From Cherax quadricarinatus (taxonomy: Eukaryota > Arthropoda > Malacostraca > Decapoda > Parastacidae), in contig NW_027195552.1 in NCBI RefSeq assembly GCF_038502225.1, forward strand, positions 103,143 through 167,142: a stretch of DNA of 64,000 bases. The letters are read 5' to 3'. This document shows, piece after piece, positions 43,546 to 56,200 of this stretch. Below the pieces are notes generated by a model, which did no database searches, was not told where the DNA came from, and was given only the letters and a program-made list of their open reading frames with translations. Position 1 is the stretch's first letter. Every line of letters starts with the position of its first letter. Both the position numbers and the translations under genes were made by a program.

Positions 43546-43916
43546 ATAACGAAAGTCGAGAAATTTGTTGCAAACCTTTATTAAGAAATGCACATACCAT
43601 CTCATATCTTGGGTTGGATAAAGTCACATCCATGTGAAAATTTCATCTACAAAGCTTTTATTTTCAAAAATTCCTGCCGCAACTTGTATTAATATCCGAG
43701 GACAGATTATCTGAAGATAATTGAGTCTCGTTATATCCGGGTGTTCCAGTAGCAGTCAGTTACAGGTGACTCCACTCAGACTCTACTAGACAGTGTCACA
43801 GCGTACTCAAGAATGTACAACTTTTAGTTACATATTTAGAATTAAATGCATTTAACTATATACTGGAGTCAGAGCACTACTATAGTTGATCTGAGAGACA
43901 GAAAAAGTAAAGTGTT
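43546..43916. other. Unassigned intergenic sequence
   Basis: Nothing recognised. Confidence 0.5.
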
Positions 43917-43949
43917 AAAGTAGTAGTGGTAGTAGTGGTAGTAGTGGTA
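43917..43949. repeat. GTA/GTG trinucleotide microsatellite
   Basis: Imperfect GTAGTAGTG repeats just before the perfect hairpin. Confidence 0.85.
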
Positions 43950-43994
43950 GTAGTGTGGCACCAGCCAGTCAGAGACTGGCTGGTGCCACACTAC
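43950..43994. repeat. Perfect 21-bp inverted repeat with 3-base loop
   Basis: Arms 43950-43970 and 43974-43994 are exact reverse complements; arm GTAGTGTGGCACCAGCCAGT plus C, loop AGA. GC-rich and perfectly paired, in contrast to the AT-rich flanks. Confidence 0.93.
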
Positions 43995-44131
43995 CACTCT
44001 CACTACAATTCTCTGAAAACTTACCCTACTTCTCCTGTTGCTACCTTTGCAACATTGCACAGCTCCTTATGATGCTCTGAAAAGTGTGAAAGTACTTGAG
44101 CTAAAGATTTCCACCGCCCGTGGCTTGTCTT

Positions 44132-44133
<2 letters not shown>

Positions 44134-44187
<54 letters not shown>
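44134..44187. repeat. AC dinucleotide microsatellite
   Basis: About 27 uninterrupted CA units. Confidence 0.97.
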
Positions 44188-44378
44188 TTAACAGTTTTCA
44201 TCCATGACATTCAACTTTCTTGAAAATTCTTAAAACCCATTAATTTTGCCCAAATTGATAAATAAATTGATTAATAAGTTCATCAATAAATCGTTAATTA
44301 TCTTCTTTACTTTAATGCAGAAATAACTGTACACGTTAGGGGGAGAAAAAACAATTTGTTTCCTTGGTCGGATATAAT

Positions 44379-44465
44379 GTGAGGGAGACTGTGAGGGAGA
44401 CTGTGAGGGAGACTGTGAGGGCGACTGTGAGGGAGACTGTGAGGGAGACTGTGAGGGAGACTGTG
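44379..44465. repeat. 12-bp minisatellite
   Basis: TGTGAGGGAGAC, about seven copies with one GGGCGAC variant. Confidence 0.93.
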
Positions 44466-44518
44466 ACTTTATGCTTACTTTAAGGCTGAATATATTTTGT
44501 AAATTCTGGGAGGGATGG

Positions 44519-45225
44519 TCAGGCAGTAACGGTGAGGCAGTAACAGTAAGGCAGTAACAGTGAGGTAGCAATGGTAAGGCAGCAACGGGGAGGCAGTAAC
44601 AGTGAGGCAGCAACGTTACGGCAGCAACGGTGAGGCAGTAACAGTGTGGCAGTAACGGTGAGGCAGTAACAGTGTGGCAGTAACAGTGAGGTAGCAACGG
44701 TGAGGCAGTAACAGTGTGGCAGCAACGGTGAGGCAGTAACAGTGTGGCAGTAACAGTGAGGTGTCAACGGTGAGGCAGTAAGAGTGTGGCAGTAACAGTG
44801 AGGTAGCAACGGTGAGGCAGTAACCGTGTGGCAGTAGCAGTGAGGCAGTAACAGTGTTGCAGTAGCAGTGAGGTAGCAACGGTGAGGCAGTAAGTGTGTG
44901 ACAGTAACAGTGAGGCAGTAACAGTGTGGCAGTAACAGTGAGGCAGCAACGATGAGGCAGTAACAGTGTGGCAGTAACAGTGAGGCAGCACCAGTGAGGC
45001 AGCAACAGTGAGGCAGCAACAGTGAGGCAGTAACAGTGAGGCAGCAACGGTGAGGCAGTAACAGTGTGGCAGCAACGGTGAGGCAGTAAGTGTGTGGCAG
45101 TAACAATGAGACAGTAACAGTGAGGCAGCAACAGTGTGGCAGTAACAGTGAGGCAGTAACAGTAAGACAGTAACAGTGAGGCAGCAACAGTGTGGCAGTA
45201 ACAGTGGGACAGTAAAAGTGAGACA
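44519..45225. repeat. 15-bp minisatellite, about 47 copies
   Basis: Unit GGCAGTAACAGTGAG with variants (GCAACG, GTGTG). The 15-bp period keeps minus-strand frames open over more than 200 codons (LLPHCYCLTV-type repeats); no gene is implied. Confidence 0.93.
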
Positions 45226-46517
45226 ACACAAACATTTATCCGTCAAAACATACATGTAAAACCTCTCTCACACACTCGTCTTCATCTGCTGTTTTACGTT
45301 AAACTGAGTGAGTGCATTTTAATCAACACTCTTTTAACGTTATTCCTGGATCAACGATTTGCAACGAGCTTAGATGAGATAAAAGCTCTTAGCTGGTGAA
45401 GCTCTTGCTGCAGCTTCACTCTTAATCACTTACATCTCTTCAGTGCTAAATTAAGGAGGAAGGGAGACAATGATGTTGATGTTGATAGTTGGTGACGGTG
45501 AGGGAGGGTTGGTGAGGGTTAGTGACAGTCAGCAACAGCTGGTGACAGCTGGTAGGTGATAGCTTTGATGGTGGAGAACTTCGACAATGTAGATCCCTCA
45601 GCGTTCTTGCTAATGGAAAGTAAATACAACGCCTGAGAAAAATAAAGACATATGTAAACGTACTGACATGAATAAAACTGAACACTAATGAAGATTCTCA
45701 CACCAATTTAAAATAAGCAGCATAAGTCGAGAGGCGTATGTATGTAATGTATAAATGTAGAGAGTTTTGTTTTCTATTTTAAGGATTAAAGTATTCTTGA
45801 CTAGTGTATTTATTATTATCATCATTATTGTGGGTGAAAGCTAAACCCGTGGGGATTCTACAGCGCCTGTGAAAGGGGAGGGTATGGAAAGAATGTAGGC
45901 TTAATTCTGGGAAGTGGAGCACAGATCCAAATCCCTTGATCAAGAATCCCTCAGCAGCATCAAGGAACCTCCCTTGAGGGGTTTGACTCGTGGAGAACTG
46001 GTTGCATGCAGCCTTAAATTAACCATCGAGTAGTGGATTGGACTCGTCATTACCCTAGAGCACAGAGAGTGTTGTGATGTGATCGTCTTTGTATCGGCAC
46101 CTCAGCTTGATCAGTGTACCTTTATCTCTGCCTCACACCGACACCTCAGCTCAGTATTAACTCTTGCTGGTATATTCGTTAGGAACAATCGTGTATGATA
46201 CAGGGTTGGGGGTTAACCGTTACCTTATTACGGGCCACTGAAGCAGATCCCTCTGGCCTCAGTGTCTGAGTAGAGCCAATTTGAATCATGAATCGCTTGT
46301 CTGATACTCCACGACTACATTCCCCACATCTCAGGTCACGGTTCCTTAGGCAAGATGACAACTAAACATTATTTTCGCAGTGTCCCCAGCTGGTTCTAAC
46401 ATACATATTAATACATAAAACATGAGACCTTTCATGTGATTACTCACATATATTCAGAGGAAAGTGCTCAGGCTTTATTTACTATTTTCACTGTGGTATT
46501 TTTACATATTTGCGTTT
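45226..46517. other. Intergenic, with a possible dispersed repeat at 45830-46000
   Basis: No gene seen. GGGTGAAAGCTAAACCCGTG to AAGGAACCTCCCTTGAGGGG (about 45832-45981) looks like a dispersed repeat: it contains an ACCTCCCTTGAGGGG-type inverted pair and is GC-richer than its flanks. This rests on recognition only. Confidence 0.35.
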
Positions 46518-46580
46518 AATCCTCTGCTCCTGTGTTGAAAAGTCCTAATTTCAATCTTCTCTTCTTTTTACACACATAGA

Positions 46581-46855
46581 CCATACAATAAGTGTCAGGG
46601 GCCCGAGACTGTTCAACTGCCTTCCAGCACACATAAGGGGGATTACCAACAGACCCCTGGCAGTCTTCAAGCTGGCACTGGACAAGCACCTAAAGTCAGT
46701 TCCTGATCAGCCAGGCTGTGACTCGTACGTTGGTTTGCGTGCAGCCAGCAGCAACAGCCTGGTTGATCAGGCGCTGATCCACCAGGAGGCCTGGTCACAG
46801 ACCGGGCCGCGGGGGCGTTGACCCCCGGAACTCTCTCCAGGTAAACTCCAGGTAA
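46581..46855 (+). mobile_element. CR1-type LINE C family, 3' end fragment
   Basis: ISVRGPRLFNCLPAHIRG, then GLRAASSNSLVDQALIHQEA and a stop, closely matching 11210-11441. It is a 5'-truncated insertion into the gypsy pol, with ACACATAGA on the left (46572-46580) and ACATATAGA on the right (46856-46864) as a 9-bp duplication with one mismatch; copy 2 shows a single ACATATAGA at this place. Confidence 0.88.
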
Positions 46856-46862
46856 ACATATA

Positions 46863-47222
46863 GATGGGAGTGGCTATGCAGTGGGTGCTGTGCTACTCCA
46901 ACAGTCAACATCCACTGATATTCTCCATCCTATATGTTACTATTCATCTAAGCTTAAACGACACCAGAAAAATTATGCCACTATTGAGAAAGAGGCTCTA
47001 GCTCTTGTGGTGTCCTTGGAACATTCTGACGTGTATTTGGGCACTTCCCCTTTTAAAATTAACGTTTTTTCAGACCACAATCCACTCACTTATATTAACA
47101 CTGTGAAAAGTAAAAATGCTAGGAACATGAAGTGGGCCCTCAGAATCCAACCTTATTCTTTTAGTATAAAACACATAAGTGGTCATTGTAATGTAAATGC
47201 TGATGCTCTGTCACATCCTTAA
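46863..47222 (+). pseudogene. Gypsy copy 1 RNase H domain
   Basis: DGSGYAVGAVLLQQSTST, then YATIEKEALALVVSLEHSDV, FKINVFSDHNPLTYINTV and GHCNVNADALSHP with a stop at 47220-47222. These are the D, E, D and final D-type residues of gypsy RNase H. The stop directly after ADALSHP shows that RNase H is the C-terminal domain of this pol. The upstream pol is absent in this copy. Confidence 0.9.
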
Positions 47223-47878
47223 TAATTATCAGTTACATTAAATTAACGTAATTTTAATGCCCAAATACCCTTTGTTACATGCTATGTCAAATTCAGTAGA
47301 GTAACTTAATCCCTCCAGCCCATATTAACTATGTATACTCATGTCATGTCTAATTGTTATTTATATATTCACAGTAATGATGTGTGTGAGGAGGAGACAT
47401 AAGCTGAGTGTTGAGTGGGTAGTGTTGTGTGGGCGATGTTACTGCGTGTGGCGCAACACTGTCCTGCCGCAGACCCCCCCCCCTCACTACACTCCTTAAG
47501 CTGTTTCATACTCAGATGTCCATACTACATAGCATTCCACAACCACTACTTAAGAGTGGGATGCTGTCTCCTGTCTACAGCACAAGACTATTATACTGTC
47601 TACACTACTATGATCGAGCCTCAACGTGTAAGGCTCGTCTACGCTATCCTGTCTCTACACTAATGTACATAACCACGAGTATGCAGAGATACGATACTGT
47701 GTACTGCCCTAGTACTAGGGGCATATCTTAGTGAATAGACGCTGTGAAATTATAGAGGTGCTTGGCACAAGAGTGACTCTGATTAATGTTTATATTATAC
47801 TGTTATTAAAGTATCATGAGTAATCAGTAATAATGTGAAAGACATTAATGCAACTCCTAGTGCGACCGATTGTCGTGT
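47223..47878 (+). other. Gypsy copy 1 noncoding 3' region
   Basis: Between the pol stop and the purine tract. Short frames only, no integrase or envelope domain recognised. Confidence 0.6.
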
Positions 47879-47888
47879 TGGGGGGGGG
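47879..47888 (+). promoter_or_regulatory. Polypurine tract of gypsy copy 1
   Basis: TTGGGGGGGG directly before the LTR. Confidence 0.75.
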
Positions 47889-48975
47889 TGTTGCAACCCC
47901 TGAATGGGTTGCAAAGACTATTATGTATATGTATATATATAATTATTACCTTTTCACATAATTTTATATTGCTTATATTTGCGATAATAGCTAAATTGTA
48001 AATATATGACTTTATATTATTATTTGACTTAGTTATGTTGTTAGGTATGTGCTCTGTTCAAGTCTTGATTGCCTAACTACTGTAATTATCGCTCTTTGCT
48101 CATTAGAGTGCCGGCTTCTGTTTCTGAGCTGCAGCTGTCCATGGAGCTATCACATGATCGAGGGGGGGTGTCCTCACCTCGCCTGAAGTATTCAGTCTGG
48201 TCTAGACTCTCTTGGTGGTTGGATAGATTGTCTGTCTCATTATTCTTGTTAGTTCTGTAGAACTCTGTTCAGAGAACATTGTATAGACTTAGTGATTTTC
48301 GACGTTGTACTGAGGTTGTGTCGCATAGACACTCTAAACAACTCAGGTCCTGAGCAGTAGCATCTGACCTAACTTGTACTGGTATCTGTGTATTATCACA
48401 GTCGGGGATTTTCTTATGCTGAACTTAGATTCAGTAGCATGGGAGTTTTGTGACTTTTGTGGAGGATCTGCAGATCCTTATATTATCTCCTTGTCATTAT
48501 ATTATCTCCTTGTTCCTGATTCTGTGTCGCAGTTGCTTGTTATATTGCTATTGGGCATAGCATTCTTTTTATTGCTCAAGCAGACTGTTCTGATTGCCAG
48601 TTGGTCAAGAAGTTAGTTTATTTGAGGACGGTACCAGACGGTACTTAAGAATAATAAATGTGATATGTGCTTTCAGCACAATACTACTGTATACGAGAGA
48701 AGTGATTATTATTATTTTGTTGATATTAATTTAATTTAATTTGATAATATACCTCTAGACTTAATAAATTTATTAAATTTTAATTTCTCTAGTTAGTAGC
48801 CTACCAGTTGTAATCCTGAAGCACTATTGAATCATACTGAATTCTAATGGATAATTGGACAAGGATACTGAATACTTGTTACGAAAACCCAGTAACAGGC
48901 TGGATGCTAGAAGCGCAGTCCTTTCTAGTATTCACTGGAGATCTCTAAACTTTTAGAATCGCGTTTTTTGCAACA
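47889..48975 (+). repeat. Gypsy copy 1 3' LTR
   Basis: 1087 bp, TGTTGCAACCCC to TTTTGCAACA with a short terminal inverted repeat TGTTGC/GCAACA. Matches 57869-59093 but lacks about 140 bp near 48630 (present at 58623-58750). Confidence 0.92.
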
Positions 48976-51184
48976 CACAGTCACCACTACCACCATCACC
49001 ACTACCACCATCACCACTACCACAATCACCACTACCACCATCACCACTACCACCATCACCACTTCCTCCGTCACCACTAGAACCATCACCACTACAATCA
49101 TCACTACCACCATCACCACTACCACCATCACCACTACCACCATCACCACTACCACCATCACCACTACCACCATCACCACTACCGTCATCACCACTACCAC
49201 CGTCACCACTACCACCATCACCACTACCACCATCACCACCATCACCATCACCACTACCACCATCACCACTACCACCATCACCACTACCACCATCACCACT
49301 ACCACCGTCACCACTACCACCGTCACCACTACAACCATCACCACTACCACTATCACCACTACCACCGTCACCACTACCACCATCACCACTACCACTGTCA
49401 CCAGTACCACCGTCACCACTACCACCATCACCACTACCACCATCACCACTACCACCATCACCACTACCATCACCACTACCACCATCACCACTACCACCGT
49501 CACCACTACCACCATCACCACTACCACCGTCACCACTACCACCGTCACCACTACAACCATCACCACTACCACTATCACCACTACCACCGTCACCACTACC
49601 ACCATCACCACTACCACCGTCACCAGTACCACCGTCACCACTACCACCGTCACTACTACAACTATCACCACTACTACCATCACCCTTACCACCATCACCA
49701 CTACCACCGTCACCAGTACCACCGTCACCACTACCACCATCACCACTACCATCACCATTACCACCATCACCTCTACCATCATTACTACCACCATCACCAC
49801 TACCACCGTCACCACTACCACAATCACCACTACCACCGTCACCACTACCACCATCACCACTACCACCATCGCCACTACCACCATCACTACCACCGTCACC
49901 ACTACCACCATCACCACTACCACTATCACCACTAGCACCGTCACCACTACCACCATCACCACTACCACCGTCACCACTACCACCATCACCACTACCACCA
50001 TCACCACTAACACCGTCACCACTACCATCACCATCACCAGTACCACCGTCACCACTACCACCATCACCACTACAACCATCACCACTACCACCATCACCAC
50101 TACCATCACCACTACCACCGTCACCACTACCACCATCACCACTACCACCGTCACCACTATCATCATCACCACTACCACCATCACCACTACCACCGTCACC
50201 ACTACCACCGTCACCACTACCACCATCACCAATACCATCATCACCACTACCTCCATCACCACTACCACCGTCACCACTACCTCCATCACCACTACCACCA
50301 TCACCACTACCACCATCACCACTACCTCCGTCACTACTACCACCGTCACCACTACCACCATCACCACTACCACCATCACCATTACCACCGTCACCACTAC
50401 CACCATCACCACTACCACCATCACCATTACCACCATCACCACTACCATCATCACCACTACCTCCATCACCACTACCACCGTCACCACTACCTCCATCACC
50501 ACTACCACCATCACCACTACCACCATCACCACTACCTCCATCACTACTACCACCGTCACCACTACCACTATCACCACTACCACCATCACCACTACCACCG
50601 TCACCACTACCACCGTCACCACTCCCACCGTCACCACTACCGCCATCACCACTACCACCATCACCACTTCCACCATCACCACTACCACCGTCACCACTAC
50701 CACCATCACCACTACCACCGTCACCACTACCACCATCACCACTACCACTGTCACCAGTACCACCATCAACACTACCACAATCACCACTACCACCATCATC
50801 ACTACCATCACCACTACCACCATCACCACTAGCACCAACACCTCTACTATCATCACCACTTCCACCATCCGCAATACCACCATCACCAAAACCACCATCC
50901 CCAATACCAGTATCTACCACCATCCCCACTATCCCCTTCTCAAATACCACAGTCGCCACTACCACCATCCATATTACCACTGTCTACCACCATCTCCACT
51001 ATCCCCATCTCCAATACCATTACCAACATCTCCAATACCACCATCACCACTACCACCATCACCACTACCACCATCCCGAATATCACCATCACGACTACCA
51101 CCATCTCCACTACCAATACCACCATCCCAAATACCACCATCACCACTACCACCATCACCACTACAACCATCTCCACTACCAGTA

Positions 51185-51964
51185 CAGTGGCCCCTCGTTT
51201 TTCGTAATTAATCCGTTCCTGGAGCCGTTACTATAAACGAAATTTACGATTTGCGAATCAATTTTCCCCATAAGAAATAATGTAAATACAATTAATCCGT
51301 TCCTGACACCTAGAAGTATTAAAACAAAAAAACTAATTTTCCATGAAATATACATATAGTACATAAACAATACAATGGGAGATTCTTCTTAGTGTATGGG
51401 AGACTGGAGGAGGAGAGAGATTGGATTGTTTACAGTTTGGAAGGGGAATCCCCTTCCAGCAACACCTCAGGTACCAATTGCTTCTCTGGGGTTGCTTCTC
51501 TTTTCTGTTTCTTAATGCCACTAGGACCACCTTGAGAGTCACTCTAGTCCTGTCTCGCAAAGTAACATTGGAGATAGCTCTGTTTCTGGCGTCTATTTAA
51601 CACTTCCCGAAAATTGCCCAAGACTTTCTCACTGTACAAATTTCTCACCTTCTTTACCACAGGCTTGGCACTAGGAGATTTCCTTGGAGCCATGGTAGCT
51701 TATTTAGTAATTGGAAGCACTAAAATTAGAGGAATATTATGAAATATTTCGTAGGAGCACTTGAGGGGACCTTCACTCACGGGTAAACAATGCCAGACAG
51801 GCTGGGTAGGGAGGCCGCCCCGGCTCACACCATGGGTATGCGTCCCGGACGAACTACTATTTGCGAGTCAACCTATGAAAAGCGAATCCATGTTTATATG
51901 AAAATACCCCTATGATTGGCGAAATTTACGATTGCCGAGAACTACGAAAAGCGAGGGACCACTG
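51185..51964. mobile_element. Tigger/pogo-derived nonautonomous element, complete
   Basis: 780 bp between TA dinucleotides (51183-51184 and 51965-51966), the pogo-type target duplication. Terminal inverted repeats: CAGTGGCCCCTCGTTTTTCG on the left, and the right end reads CAGTGGTCCCTCGCTTTTCG on the minus strand. Inside, on the minus strand, a start [15 protein letters not shown] is joined to the transposase C-terminus RQKQSYLQCYFARQD, stop, and GIKKQKREATPEKQL. That is an internal deletion derivative of a Tigger transposase gene related to 11472-13135. Confidence 0.88.
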
Positions 51965-52800
51965 TATCACCATCACCACTTCCAGCATCTTCACTACCAC
52001 GATCACCACTACCACCATCACCATCTCCACTACTAATATCACCATCACCACTACCACTACCACCATCCCAAATAACACCATCACCACTATCACCATCCCA
52101 AATACCACCATCACCACTACAACCATCTCCACTACCAATACCACCATCACCACTACCACCATCACAACTACCACCATCTCCACTACCACCATCACCACTA
52201 CCACCATCTCCACTACCACTATCATCATCACCATTACCACCATAACCACTACCATCACCTCTACCACCATCACCACTACCACCATCACCACTACCACTCT
52301 CCCCAATACCACCATCACCACTAACACCAACCCTTATACCACCATCACCACTCCCACCATCTCCACTACCAATATCACCATCACCACTATCACCATCTCC
52401 ACTACCACCATCACCACTACCATCTCCATTACCAATACCACCATCACCACTACCACCATCACCACTATTACCATCTCCGATACCAATACCACCATCACCA
52501 CTACCACCGTCACCACTACCACCATCACCACTACCACCATAACCACTACCACCATCACCACTACCACCGTCACCACTACCACCATCACCACTACCACCAT
52601 CACCACTAAAACCATCACCACTATCACCGTCACCACTACCACCATCACCACTACCACCATCACCACTACCACCATCACCACTACCACCATCCCGAATATC
52701 ACCATCACGACTACCACCATCTCCACTACCAATACCACCATCCCGAATACCACCATCACCACTACCACCATCACCACTACAACCATCTCCACTACCAGTA

Positions 52801-53299
52801 CAGTGGCCCCTCGTTTTTCGTAATTAATCCGTTCCTGGAGCCGTTACTATAAACGAAATTTACGATTTGCGAATCAATTTTCCCCATAAGAAATAATGTA
52901 AATACAATTAATCCGTTCCTGACACCTAGAAGTATTAAAACAAAAAAACTGATTTTCCATGAAATATACATATAGTACATAAACAATACAATGGGAGATT
53001 CTTCTTAGTGTATGGGAGACTGGAGGAGGAGAGAGATTGGATTGTTTACAGTTTGGAAGGGGAATCCCCTTCCAGCAACACCTCAGGTACCAATTGCTTC
53101 TCTGGGGTTGCTTCTCTTTTCTGTTTCTTAATGCCACTAGGACCACCTTGAGAGTCACTCTAGTCCTGTCTCGCAAAGTAACATTGGAGATAGCTCTGTT
53201 TCTGGCGTCTATTTAACACTTCCCGAAAATTGCCCAAGACTTTCTCACTGTACAAATTTCTCACCTTCTTTACCACAGGCTTGGCACTAGGAGATTTCC
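52801..53299. mobile_element. Second, truncated copy of the Tigger-derived element
   Basis: Nearly identical to 51185-51683, with the same left TA and the same upstream array variants, and cut within GGAGATTTCC where array units resume. Best explained as duplication of an array segment with the element (offset 1616 bp), not a new insertion. Confidence 0.85.
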
Positions 53300-56200
53300 A
53301 CTACCACCATCACCACTACCACCATCACCATCTCCACTACTAATATCACCATCACCACTACCACTACCACCATCCCAAATAACACCATCACCACTATCAC
53401 CATCCCAAATACCACCATCACCACTACAACCATCTCCACTACCAATACCACCATCACCACTACCACCATCACCACTACCACCATCACCACTACCACCATC
53501 ACCACTACCACCATCTCCACTACCACTATCATCATCACCATTACCACCATAACCACTACCATCACCTCTACCACCATCACCACTCCCACCATCTCCACTA
53601 CCAATATCACCATCACCACTATCACCATCACCACTACCACCATCACCACTACCACCATCACCACTACCACCATCACCACTACCGCCATCACCACTACCAC
53701 CGTCACCACTACCACCATCACCACTACCACCATCACCACTACCACCATCACCACTACCACCGTCACCACTACCACCATCACCACTACCACCATCACCACT
53801 ACCACCATCACCACTACCACCGTCACCACTACCACCGTCACCACTACCACCGTCACCACTACCACTATCACCACTACCACCATCACCACTACCACCATCA
53901 CCACTACCACCATCACCACTACCACCATCACCACTACCACCATCACCACTACCACCATCACCACTACCACCATCACCACTACTACCATCACCACTACCAC
54001 CATCACCACTACCACCATCACCACTACCACCATCACCACTACCACCATCACCACTACCACCATCACCACTACCACCATCACCACTACCATCACCACTACC
54101 ACCATCACCACTACCACCGTCACCACTACCACCATCACCACTACCACCATCACCACTACCACCGTCACCACTACCACCATCACCACTACCACCATCACCA
54201 CTACCATCACCACTACCACCATCACAACAACCACCGTCACCACTAACACCATCACCACTAAAACCGTCACCACTACCACCATCACCAATACCACCATAAC
54301 CACTACCACCATCACCACTACCACGGTCACCACTACCACCATCACCACTACCACCATCACCACTGTCACCACTACCAACGTCACCACTACCATCACCACT
54401 ACCATCATCACCACTACCACCATCACCACTACCACCGTCACCACTACCACCATCGCCACTACCACCATCACCACTACCACCATCACCACTACCACCATCA
54501 CCACTACCACCATCACCACTACCACCATCACCACTACCACCATCACCACTACCACCATCACCACTACCACCGTCACCACTACCACCATCACCACTACCAC
54601 CATCACCACTACCACCATCACCACTACCACCATCACCACTACCACCATCACCACTACCACCATCACCACTACCACCGTCACCACTACCACCGTCAACACT
54701 ACAACTATCACCACCACCACCGTCACCACTACCACCATCACCACTACCAATGTCACCAGTACCACCGTCACCACTACCACCATCACCACTACCAATGTCA
54801 CCAGTACCACCGTCACCACTACCACCATCACCACTACCACCATCACCACTACCACCATCACCACTACCACCATCACCACTACCACCATCACCACTACCAC
54901 CATCACCACTACCACCGTCACCACTACCACCGTCACCACTACAACCACCACCACTACCACTATCACCACTACCACCGTCACCACTACCACTCTCACCACT
55001 ACCACCGTCACCAGTACCACCGTAACCACTACCACCGTCATCACTACCACTATCACTACTACCACCAACACCACTACCACCATCACCACTACCACCGTCA
55101 CCAGTACCACCGTCACCACTACCACCATCACCGGTAGCACCATCACCACTACCACCATCACCACTACCATCACCACTACCACCATCACCACTACCACCGT
55201 CACCACTACCACCATCACCACTACCACCATCACCACTACCACCGTCACCACTACCACCGTCACCACTACCACCGTCACCACTACCACCATCACCACTACC
55301 ACCGTCACCAGTACCACCGTCAACACTACCACCGTCACCACTACCACTATCACCACTACCACCATCACTACTACCGTCACCAGTACCACCGTCACCACTA
55401 CCACCATCACCACTACCACCATCACTACTACCATCACCACTACCACCATCACCACTACCACCGTCACCACCACAACCATCACCACTACCACCGTCACCAC
55501 TATCACCATCACCACTATCACCGTCACCAGTACCACCGTCACCACTACCACCGTCACCACTACCACCGTCACCACTACCACCGTCACCACTACCACCATC
55601 ACCACTACCACCATCACCACTACCACCGTCACTACTACCACTGTCACCAATACCACCATCACCACTACCACCATCACCACTACCACCGTCACCACTACCA
55701 CCGTCACCACTACCATCACCACTACCACCATCGCCACTACCACCATCACCACTACCACCGTCACCACTACCACCATCACCACTACCACTATCACCACTAC
55801 CACCGTCACCACTACCACCATCACCACTACCACCGTCACCAGTACCATCGTCACCACTACCACCATCACCACTACCACCATCACCACTACCACCATCACC
55901 ACTACCATCACCACTACCACCATCACCACTACTACCGTCACCACTACCACCATCACCACTACCACCGTCACCACTACCACCATCACCACTACCACCATCA
56001 CCACTACCACCATCACCACTACCACCGTCACCACTACCACCATCACCACTACCATCATCACCACTACCTCCATCACCACTACCACCGTCACCACTACCTC
56101 CATCACCACTACCACCATCACCACTACCACCATCACCACTACCTCCGTCACTACTACTACCGTCACCACTACCACCATCACCACTACCACCATCACCATT

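Larger units (their letters stand above)
46518..48975 (+). mobile_element. Ty3/gypsy element copy 1, 3' part with 3' LTR
   Basis: Starts inside pol, corresponding to copy 2 at about 63886 (CTGCTCCTGTGTTGAA in both), then RNase H, a stop, 660 bp noncoding, a G-rich tract and an LTR. Interrupted by a CR1 3' fragment at 46581-46855. There is no integrase between RNase H and the LTR. Confidence 0.88.

Noticed and set aside
44230..45255. Long minus-strand frames reading LLPHCYCLTV repeats
   Set aside because: Product of the 15-bp minisatellite; several frames are open at once.
47415..47731. Frames of 80-100 codons between gypsy RNase H and LTR as a possible envelope or accessory gene
   Set aside because: No signal peptide, membrane segment or conserved motif; C-rich low-complexity start.
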